Positions 47,520 to 58,100 of a stretch of DNA of 64,000 bases are shown here, piece after piece; position 1 is the stretch's first letter; each line of letters opens with the position of its first letter. The position numbers were made by a program, and so were the translations under genes. The DNA comes from Phallus indusiatus (Eukaryota > Basidiomycota > Agaricomycetes > Phallales > Phallaceae): positions 124,001 to 188,000 of the forward strand of contig JAQFWX010000059.1 in assembly GCA_027605045.1 (NCBI GenBank), read 5' to 3'. A model generated the notes under the pieces. That model saw nothing but the letters and a program-made list of their open reading frames with translations. It was not told where the DNA came from and made no database searches.

Positions 47520-49656
47520 ATGTGGCCTTTCTCAAGTAACACCTATCCAGAATTTTCCCCAAGAGACGTTGGTGTAGAGCTTCTCAAAGGCAGTGCCGCA
47601 AATCAGCTGCCTGAGCATAAATATGATTATATCGTTGTAGGAGGTATGTAAATGATTCTGCGAATTTTGAGATTTGAAACAACAGGTCTTGGGTTTAAAC
47701 CCCTTCTAGGTGGAACCGCAGGTTGCGTCGTTGCATCTCGCCTGAGCGAAAATCCAAATTGTCAAGTCTTGCTCGTGGAGCGAGGAGGTGTTTACGACAC
47801 TTGGGCAAATCGTGTTCCTCTTATTAGTGCTGATGCATATACCAAACACACAATCGCGAAAAAATCCAAGTCGCTTCCTATTTCTTCTGCCGCCGGTCGG
47901 ACCGTTGAGCTCATTTATCCCGAGGTACTCGGTGGTGGCTCGAGAGTAAATGCAATGATCTATACTCGAGGCTTCCCAGGAGAGTATAACGCTTGGGAAG
48001 AGCACATGGGTCGAAGCGGATGGAATTTTGAGCGGCTGAAACTTTTTTTCTCCAAATCAGAGCACTCGTTGAGCCAGAAAGGGGATTCTCGCGGTAGAGA
48101 CGGTCAGTTTACGGCCATCAACCTAATAGAATCCTTCGCTGAGCTTTGACGGTACATTACTAGGGCCTTTGGAAAATCAGACCTTTCCAAACTACGAGTC
48201 TAACGCGATTCATCAGTAAATTTCTCGATTTACCTAAATTTCACCGCGACTAACTCGGATATTTTCTCAGCGTAAGGGATGCTGCATCTGCCCTCAATAT
48301 CCCATTCACGCCGGACATTAATTCTCCTAACGTCTCGTCTGTAAGCCTTGCAAGCCTCGACATCGCGGTAAACAGAAAAATGCAGCGTGCTTCCTCATTT
48401 AACTCTTACCTTCCTCATCACGTTGCTCAAACACGCCCGAACCTCAAGGTATGCACCAACACAGTCGTCACCCGAATCGTATTTGCGCAAGATAATGGCG
48501 AGATCAAAGCCGGCGGAGTAGAAATGCGCAATGCCAACAAAAAGGATGACCAATCTAAGCTTTACTTTGCTAAAGCAACCAAGGAGGTGATTCTTTGTTG
48601 CGGGGCACTTGCAAGCCCTCAGGTTCTTATGCTCAGGTTTGGACCATCATCCGGACTGCACTGGCGCGTAATACTGATGGTTTGTTTTGCAGCGGAATAG
48701 GCCCGCAAGACCATTTAAAGCAGCACGGAATTGACGTTGTCGTCAATAGCCCCGGCGTAGGGTCTAAACTGGTACATTTAGCCTAATCTACTCCTTTTCG
48801 CCCTCTGTTTCTAATATTTCCCGTTATTTCTTTGTTTGGGAAGAAAGACCATGTTGATCTCCCGATCATGTGGACAATTCCTTTGCGCGATTCGCTTCAT
48901 GTGTTGATAAAAAAGCCCTTGGTTGCCATCATCGAACTGATCAAATACCTTCTCTCAAGACCCAGTCTCTTCAGCTCTCCATTCGTTCATATAGCCTTTT
49001 TCCTCCCTTCACGGCTCCTGTCTTCAAATGGCCAGTTAATTTCACACGGGCCGACCGATCTAGATATTTCGAAACCCGAAAATGTCCCAGATCTAGAACT
49101 TAAAGCAATACCCGTCAGTGGTGTTGTTGACGATCCTAAATTCGAACCACCAAATGGAAAAGGGATTTTCACATTCATGACATGCCTCCTACGCCCCAAA
49201 TCAATCGGATCAGTACGTTTGACAAGTGTAGACCCGTACGACCGACCCAAGGTTGACCTCAACTTTTTTTCCGCACCGGAGGACCTCCACGTGCTTGGCA
49301 AAGGCGTAAAGCTCGCTAAACGGCTCGCAGAGCAAATACGAAAACAGGGCTATCCTTTCACGGAGCTTCTTGTTCCCCAATCTGAGAGCGACGAAGATAT
49401 TAACCAATATATTCGTGAACGGGCAAGAACGACCTACCACTACTCTTGTACATGTCGCATGGGTACATTGGAAGAAGGTGGAGTGGTGGACGATGAATTG
49501 CGCGTTTGGGGTATACAGGGCTTAAGAGTGGCTGATACTAGTGTCTTTCCTGAGATTATTGCAGCGCACACAATGGCTCCTGCCATCATGGTTGCTGAGC
49601 GATGTGCTGATTTCATTAAAACTGCATGGTCGTTGGCGAACAGCAGGACTCGATGA
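47520..49656 (+). CDS. GMC-family FAD oxidoreductase (aryl-alcohol/sugar oxidase type)
   Basis: Glucose-methanol-choline family flavoenzyme that oxidises an alcohol. Exon 1 (47520-47643) starts MWPFSSNTYPEFSPRDVGVE and ends KYDYIVVGG, completing the FAD motif GGGTAGCVVASRLSE in exon 2 (from 47710). Further FAD/GMC signatures are EVLGGGSRVNAMIYTRG and VILCCGALASPQVLML followed by SGIGPQDHLKQHGIDVVV. A 61-bp intron near 48104-48164 gives RDGPLENQTFPNYES. The C-terminal catalytic region is TYHYSCTCRMGTLEEGGVVD, with RVWGIQGLRVADTSVFPEII and AAHTMAPAIMVAERCADFIK, providing the two active-site histidines. No clear signal peptide, so it is probably intracellular. The SCTCRMG variant is the one I associate with GMC enzymes of secondary metabolism rather than secreted lignocellulose oxidases. 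Confidence 0.9.
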
Positions 49657-52600
49657 ATTTTCCGAGCTGGTGTCTCAAGATCTTAAGACCCATAAACTTT
49701 GGTATCATTCATGTCTCCCCAGGAAGATTAGCTGACAATTATATCTATTTTCTAAATATCGACACGCCTGCTGAGGTCGCGTTAGTTGCATGTTGATATG
49801 TCTTACATAATGAGTGAAGGACTTACAAATTCAAATTCACAATGTTACAATCGTGCGCCGTTCATTTCCGATATTTGTTCCTGTATCGTTTTTATTGTTC
49901 TGTCCGGTTTGTCCGGTTTTCCGAAACAACAACCGTAAAGCTTTTTGGATACTGGCGACACCCAAAAATTCGCTCCGAGAAGGCCGAGATGTGCGTTGGT
50001 GTACGCGTCACACAGCCACAGGCGCCGAAGGCTGATGGAAATGAAAATGCGACACCCGTAATACCTCATAGGTTGCTCATAGGCTCATACTATCCGGGCC
50101 AACACTCAATAAGTCTCAGTTCTCTGTCTCACTCAACAACAATTCTTATCTCAAACATTTTTTCATAACATTTTCTTCACCCGGATCCGAGATCAAACAG
50201 TATTTTACGAGTTCTTGCCAAACGGCGACTCGGGGACAACAACAACCGGAAGCTGTTGAGCTATGAATTAAAGTTGTCCTAAACTCATTCAAAATCCATT
50301 ATAAAGGCTTCTTTAACAACTCATTTGGCATCACGTATTATAAGACCTTCGAAATAACGGCGAAGCGCCGCCGGGGCCGCAGGCGCGTTTGATGTTCAGC
50401 CTACATCTGGCAGCGGTCAACATTTGTCAACTGAAAGGTCATCATTTGATCTAAAGTAACCACAACGATACATAATGCGCCCTTCGGAAGACTCGAAGCA
50501 ACTTTAAAGGCGGTATATATGTATTATAAAAAGCTTTATCAGTCCTATAAACAAACGATATCAACGATCCAGAAGGACGCTCTCATGAGATCTGCGAAGT
50601 TAATAAGGACATTCCTTAGTCCCGGCCGGGGATTTTTATGTATGTGGCATGGTCATCTTCCTTTTTCTTCACTTTAAAGTCATTCGTAGCCACCGGATAA
50701 TGCGTTATCCCGTTCTTCGCCAAACACGCATGTCGTCCCGCACGTGAACCACAAGGAAAATCTGCTCAATCAGACTTCATTCATATCGCTAAACCTCGGT
50801 CCAGTTTGAAATATTAACTACTAGCTCCTGTAGATGAAATCAATTTTGTCCAAAATCGCCAGACAGATTTGAAGGCTCGGACCCAGACCCGCCAAAAGCA
50901 GGCTGTATACCTAACGACAAGTTAACGAGATGATAGCAAAAACGCATGATTCATCATGTAAGTTCTTAGCAGTTATGTCTATATAAATTTTGAAAAGTGA
51001 TCATAACCGAGGGTTATAATTATCCTTATTAGATGAGACTCATATATTCTGCGTTCCGACGTCGGAATGATGATTTCTTGAACTAAATAATGACACCGAG
51101 CTTATACTTTCCGCATCAAATTCGACTTCGAAGGGACAGAGAATGATTGGTCAGCTTTCTTGAGAAAAAACCACGATAAACGGCGCAGGTACCGCCTAGT
51201 TTATGAACAGGATAAATCTAGATTATCTCTTCTTCCTCTCCCGATGCCACGGACGCTTAAATATATGTTAGGAGGTTGCCAATCTAGCAACCAGAGACCG
51301 CAGTTATAAGTGTCAATCTCTCTCCTTTATGGTATTTCGGAGGTTTCTTGGATAAGATTATAAGGCTGATGAATAACCAACCGTATAAAAGCAATTGCGC
51401 ATTGCACTCGTATGCCTTCTTATATCAGATCTGATATATTTACGTATTCAAGAACCTAGTAAGCCAGTTATCTTCGACTAAAAATTCTAGTGATACCCGC
51501 TCATGTATCCACATAAAAAGGGAAGGGCAGTGATAGCAGTGATGTTAGAGCTGCAGAAACTCTCACATGCGCCTGAACTTACTAGGATCCGCAGACGTCA
51601 ACCGAGATCTGCTCGCATCTGGGTGGCTGGCTTAAAGTGAGAACGACATCGTTTGATGTACTGACCAGTTATCCTTTCAAAAACATCTGATAGACACGAA
51701 AGTCCATCCAAACAAGCCACACATACACGAGCTGTTCTGTTAAGCAAGAAATTAACGGCGGCGAGCATATGCCCGAGATTAACATGCAAATACCATGAAC
51801 TTATTGAGTTGTCTCGTGATCAAACACTGGTTACGGGCGTTCAGGAGTTGAAAGAATAGTGACAAGTCATATCTAAGTCGAGATTCAAAAATCGATTTAT
51901 TTACACGTGGTGACAAGTCAATTCAACAAGGCTTGTATATATTAAATGTCATTTAAATTGCAGGCTGTCGAGTTCATATCTTGATCCAGTGACGATTTGC
52001 CAAATCACAATTCGAATGGTATGAAGATCTCCAGTGCCACTCTTCGAAGACCGTGAAAATTGTGCATGTTGTTAAATTTATTAATAACGTTCTGTTTTTA
52101 GCAATTCACGTCAACTAAGGTCCAAGAACCGTTCTCGACTCAGAAGAGGCGACTCATATTGCTCCAAAAAGGCACTCCTATCTGTCAAATAATCTAGTCT
52201 TCTTTCATATTAACGCCGCCGCCGCGGCTTCATTGGTGACACTATTGCTATTTTTCACCATCAGAATCAGAACTGCTCGTCACGGTCTCAGTTGTATAAA
52301 TCAAGAAGCGGCTCGGATGTGAGCGGATTGTTTAGCATTACCGGTATTATGGGTGAGAATCATATATTAATCGTGGAAAAAAAAGTTTTCATCTGAGCTG
52401 TAGCTCTTCCGAGTTCTATTCCAAGCCAACCAAGTCTGATCTTCTTATTGACAACTTGAGGAAAGATGCTTGTTACCATGTGAACAATCTCGGTGATGTG
52501 AGATATTTGAATTTATGGCTGACTTGATAATTATGGAGACTTGACAGATAGACATTGACTGACCCACTGCTACTAGAGGATTTCAGTAATGAAAGGAGTG

Positions 52601-53191
52601 CGACTCCTTACCCGAAATCTGAAAGCGCGGCTGTGTTCAATTGTAGACGTCAAGATATTATTTGCTATTGCTCTACCTGCCAGAGTGTCATTTTCTAAAA
52701 TTAAGTAAATCATCAGCGCCAGACTCCCCGCAGATTAATATCATGGTGTGCTCAAGCACATATGGTCTTGGAACAATTTTCTCAAACTCTAGATTCCGGA
52801 TCTATGAGCCAGCTGAAGGGATCCTGCATGGCTACAAATGTGCATGTGATGATTCGTGTAAGTGCGATGTTTGAATTTCATTGATAACTGTCTCTGTTTA
52901 CCGCTGGCTTAGGATCTCTAGGGGCGGCTACGTACTGTGAGATATATGCGACTGAGCTGATTTAGAAGTAGGGATGCCTATATGCATGACTGATAGGAAC
53001 AGCGTTTGGGTTACAAGCTGTGTGGATGATGATATTGCCAAGCATATTAGCAGCTGCTTTTCCAATCGTACCACTAGCAGTTCTCGCCTCGCTTTAATCA
53101 ATCACTGGTAAAGAAATGTACAACACGACCTAAATTCCAAGAATTGTAATTCAAATAAATGAAAAATCCTAGTTCCTCAATTTGGTGAAAC
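49657..53191. other. 3.5 kb without a recognised gene
   Basis: AT-rich with no coding chain. A short GC-rich island at about 50357-50388 (ggcgaagcgccgccggggcc) stands out from its surroundings. No RNA gene or transposase recognised. Confidence 0.4.
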
Positions 53192-53962
53192 TTAGGTGCT
53201 AGACTTCTTGGTCGCCCAAACCCAATGAAACTTTTCTACAAAACCACCAACAATCTCATCTGCGATCTCATCTTCAACGTCCAATCCTTCCTCAATCAAA
53301 ATATTCAACATCTCTTTATTTTTCTCTATCCCCAGCCCACTCGAAAACATTTTCGCCCCCATCCAATCGTCCCTAAAATGATCGCCCTCATTTGAACCCA
53401 GATTAAAAAGCAGTATCCCACTTTCGCGGATCCACCCACTCATTTTCCGAATCATGGATCCCTGTTCATCACTCGGCAGATGAAAGATTGAATAAAAAGC
53501 CACCACAGCGTCGAACTTCAACGAATAAGAATAAGGAGAAGACGAAGACGAAGATGATGATAGATGTTCTCCTTTTTCATTTTCGTCCTTGTCGCCGCCG
53601 AATTTAAAATCAAGGGACATCATATCGCTGCGTATAAGCGTAGCTTCTGGAACATGCTCCCGTGCAAGAGCAATTTGAGAAGACGAGATATCGACTCCCG
53701 TGACTTTCATCCCGCTCGCAATGAGCTTCTGCGTGGCTGGAACACCCGCTCCACAGCCCAGTTCGAGAACATGAGAGCCGGGTCCAAGAATCGCGATGAG
53801 TTTGTCAAGATAGGCCATGCGAGTCGTAGTTGGACGGGGTGCGGACCATGCGAGATATTTGGGTGCGATGAGGTCGTATCCTTGCTCGACAATCGCTTTA
53901 TTAGCTTTAGAAGTCTGAGCTTCGGATGATGATGCGGACTCGGGGACGTTCTGTGAATTCAT
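53192..53962 (-). CDS. Class I SAM-dependent methyltransferase, single exon
   Basis: Transfers a methyl group from S-adenosylmethionine; substrate unknown. 256 residues in one exon. After a short Ser/Ala-rich start (MNSQNVPESASSSEAQ) comes YDLIAPKYLAW, typical of small-molecule methyltransferases. Motif I is VLELGCGAGVPATQKLI (residues about 65-81). Then come VTGVDISSSQIALAREHVPE with the acidic ribose-binding Asp, LIRSDMMSLDF, and the post-motif region FDAVVAFYSIFHLPSDEQ. A stretch of eight serines plus acidic residues (about 135-150) is inserted between motifs II and III, probably a surface loop. It ends FHWVWATKKSST. Whether it belongs to the metabolic block over 10 kb away is unknown. Confidence 0.88.
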   Translation of the reverse strand: MNSQNVPESASSSEAQTSKANKAIVEQGYDLIAPKYLAWSAPRPTTTRMAYLDKLIAILGPGSHVLELGCGAGVPATQKLIASGMKVTGVDISSSQIALAREHVPEATLIRSDMMSLDFKFGGDKDENEKGEHLSSSSSSSSPYSYSLKFDAVVAFYSIFHLPSDEQGSMIRKMSGWIRESGILLFNLGSNEGDHFRDDWMGAKMFSSGLGIEKNKEMLNILIEEGLDVEDEIADEIVGGFVEKFHWVWATKKSST

Positions 53963-55157
53963 ATTGATTGTTTTGAAATGAGTTGCAGTTATGAAAAGAA
54001 AGGGTTTTGTTCACAAAAAATGACTCGATGTCCGAATTGCCCATATATGGGAGGGAGCGTCGATTAGTAAGCGCTAAACCTAATTAGGCTAATTAGGTAG
54101 GAAGCACAAAATTATGCTGTCGAGTCTGCATGCTTTATGAACAATCACATTCTAAACTAGATGGTTATTAACGCAAAAATCAAATAATGATATATATTAC
54201 AAAAACATTTAGGATATCAAATTCTAAATGTTTTAAAAGAAAACGAAACAAAGATACACGGAGAGCCCAAAAATGGGAAGAATAGAAAAACATAAGAAAT
54301 AACGCGGGGGTTCAAACCAAAAAAAACTAAGCTAACATATGACGAAGAATTTCTAAAGCACCAAAATTTCATTTAAAATATAAAGACAGATCCAGATTCG
54401 AGGGACGAGGAGCAAGCCAAGCGCGCATATAAACCCAATTTTCCCCAGGTGTACCGTGTCGACGCCAGAAAGGAAAATGGGAAGGGTCTAGTGTGATGAT
54501 TTAGAAATTGTAGATTTGTTGTGTTTTAATGCTGGTGTTCGATAAAACGATAAAATAAATATAGGATGGAGATGGAGAGGCCGGTGCATCGGTGTCTTGC
54601 GCGATAATTCCGGCACCCGTCTGTTAACGCATTCAGGATGGATGGGAGTATTAGAACAGGATAGATACGAGGGGCGAATTGATGATTGATATATTTGATT
54701 AGTTCAAAAGCACGAAGTGACGCGTCAATATTGATTGCTTTGCATGTAGGTTAACGTCGATTCGAGTTGGGTAGCGAGACGGCTGAGCATATATGGATAA
54801 AGATACGATGATTGTTGTATGCATGTGTGGTACGAAGATTTGTGTTTGACACCCGTTCGACAGCGAAAAGAAAAAAGAAAAAAGAAGATGATATGAATAT
54901 GATGATATAGATATACGATACGAGATTTTGTGTTTGCATGTTTTGCATAGTCCAAGTCCGAGTTGTGATGAAAGGAAAGAAGAGAAGAAAAATAGGGTGG
55001 ATAAAATAACATAGCGAAGAGAGAGAGAAAGAGAGAAGGCGAAAAGAAGACAGAAAAGCAAGATAAAAAAAAACATAAGACGATCAACAACAACAACAGC
55101 GACAAAACAATGGAGATAAAAAAACAAACAAACATCTTCCCAGAAAACAAAACTTTT
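53963..55157. other. Spacer: methyltransferase promoter and homeodomain gene 3' UTR
   Basis: AT-rich near 54050-54400. Long purine runs near 54860-55090 lie in the likely 3' UTR of the homeodomain gene. No coding exon recognised. Confidence 0.4.
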
Positions 55158-58100
55158 TCAATTATTCCGACTAAACGCCAACAGCAGCATCGCATCATCC
55201 AAATTAGTCGTCGCATTCTCTTCACCCTCAACACCAGCTTTAACCGCACTACGAGAAGAACTTGCACCACCACTTCTATTATTCTGCTGAATACGACCAT
55301 TTCCACGTCCGTGTTCAGGTTCCGGGGTAATAGCCTCATGCACCTCCCGATACATTGTCGTTATCGATGAAGACGAAGAAGAGGACGAGGAAGAAGAAGA
55401 AATGCTAGTACGAGTAGTACGAGTAGTAACACGATCGCTGCTATTATCATCTTCCATCATCTCGATATCGTGTTCGTGATCCACGTCGGCGGAGAGCTGA
55501 GAGAATGATGGAGAGGGAGTTTGAGGATGCGTGTTGTACGGACGAATAGGAGAGCGAGAGGAGTGCCCACGTGCGTGTATCATATGTAAATGCGCCCTGT
55601 CCCTTTCTCTATCTCTATCTCTTTCTCTTCCGCTTTCTCTCTCTCCTCCTGCTTCTTCTTCTCTGAATCTTGGTTTGTCCCGTGAAACGTCACTGCGCAC
55701 TCTAGAACGCGATTCATCGTATCCATGATAAGGATGAGAACGTGAATGAGAATGGGTATGAGAGTGAGAGTGGTGATGGCTGGATCTTCGTTGTGGAACA
55801 GGCGAGGACGAAGTGGACGATGTACTAGGCAGCATAGACAACGGAGACGGCGAACGCACTAAAAGAGGTGATCCAGAGGCCGACCGCGAATGAGGATGTG
55901 GATGTCTCCAGCCAGATGAATCATGATGAGCGTATTCATCTCGAACACGAGAATGAGAACGAATGTAATGGTATCTTTCTCTCTCTCTTTCTCGGTCCCA
56001 ATCGCGATCGCGGTCGTAATCCCTGTCCCTGTCCCTCTCTCGGCGCTCGTACTCATCATGTTCATGCTCTCTTTCACGGTCGAATTCGCGTTCACGTTCA
56101 ATATCGGAACGTTTCCTTTTCACAGCACTCGAAGGCGACGAATGCACCGAATGCGAATGCGATTGCAAAGCAACGGAACGCAGAGAGGGAGAGTGATGAT
56201 GTGTGTTTGAAGGATGAGACGTCGAGATTGTGTGAGAACGAGAACGAGGCGAGTCCTGGAATGAAGGAAAAGGTCGAGATTGATGAGGATGAGGATGATG
56301 AGCACGGAAAGACTGTTGTTGTTGTTGTTGAGAAGACGCAGAAGGAGGGGGCGGAAGGAGTTGGGGAGATGTAGTTGGCGTAAGAGTAGTAGATGTACTT
56401 CGAACTTTCCGATTATCACATCCCGGACAGTCGCACGGAGCTTGGGCTTGACCTTGAGAAGAACCTTCCAAAGACGACGACGCTTCATGAGACTGCATCT
56501 GCAAAGACGCAGCAGAAACAGTAAACGACACGGGCGTAGGCACAGACCCAGATCCCGACGGCGTCGTCAGAATTGATCTCTCCCGCTCATCCTCCTCCTC
56601 CATTCTAAATCTCTTCTGCGCCACGACGGCGTCTTCACCCAAAGAGGACGACGACGAAGAAGCAGCAGCAGCAGCAACCACAGACGCAATTCCAGGTCCT
56701 TTCAGCCCCAATCCCAAACCTAGTCCAACCCCCGTATTTACACCCCCACCATTCATCATCCCCAAACTTCCTCTCACCGCACCAGCAGAATTACCCACAA
56801 CATTTCCAACACCAACACCGACGCCACCCCTCCTCCCCTCCCTTTCCCTCTCCTTCTTCCTAGCCGTCTGCCTCAAATTCCGAAACCAATTCGTCACTTT
56901 CCCAAGCTCCATCCCAATCTCTTTACCAAGCCTCGCACGCTCCTCAATACTCGGACTAGACGTAATCGCATGTAACCTCCTCAGCGCAGTCAACTGTGTA
57001 GGCGTCGGACGAGATCGTTTTGTGCGTGGGATTAAAGAGTGGTGGTGGTGTGCGTGCGGGTCGTCGTGCATGGTGTGGTGGTGGTGGAGATTGTGCGGAT
57101 CGTGATGATGTTGGTGGTGGTGTTGGTGGTTGTAGGAGAGATCGGAATCGGATGGGTGTTGTTGTTGTTGTTGTGATGGATGAATAAGATGCGAATGAGC
57201 ATGTTGATTATGAGATTCAAAATGTGATGTCGACGACACGGATGTAGTATTACTTTGCTGAGGCGTATACATCTGAAAGTGGGTTGGTGGCGGGGGCGGT
57301 GCACCAGTATCAAGTTCTCTACGCGCATTATACCCTACTTCGGCGGGATGCGCACGAGGCGAAGAGTAGTGTAGCATAAACTGCCCCTGTCCCTGACCTT
57401 GACCTTGACCTTGACTTTGTCTCTGAGTCGTCTGAGCTTGAACCTGCATCTGCATCACCGCAGCCTGAGGCATCGATGCCCCCGACGACTCTTGTTGAGG
57501 TGGTGGTGACGAACGCCGTTGATGAGGATGCGACAACGCATTCGGAAGTGGGAGATTGATAGCTGAATTCGAAGATGGCGGAGGTGGAAGTGGAAGTGAC
57601 GGTGGAGGAGATAACGACCGGGTGCGTGTGTATGCAGCGTTAGTAGCAGCGGTAGGTCTTGTCGATCTCTCTCTTGAGTGACGAGAGTGAGAGGAGTATG
57701 GGTACGGATGAGAATGAGAATGGGTTTGAGAGTACCCGTGATGAGAACGGGGTGGAGGGGGTGAGCGCGAATAGGAGCGACTGTGGTTGTGGCCGTAGGG
57801 AGGAGGTGAAGGTGAAAGAGAAGGAGAAGGAGAACGCGATGAAGGCGGTGTGCGTTTGTTATAGTACCTTTCTCTATCCCTTTCCCGATAATCGTGGTGT
57901 GTGGTGTGAGGGTACGAACGGGCATAGGAGTTATGATTGTTAGACCACGGTTCAGCATTAGCAACGGCCGAGGTTGAGCTCTGGTTTTTCAAGGACGTAG
58001 AAGACGATATGATATCTCTAACGGGGTCGATTCGTCTCTGCAGCTGTGGTGGAGGCAATGAAGGCGTAGGCGAAGTTGCAGGAGGAAGAGAAGAAACAGC

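Noticed and set aside
50357..50388. GC-rich hairpin-like island as a possible Helitron end
   Set aside because: No CTRR terminus next to a defined boundary and no Rep/helicase gene nearby.
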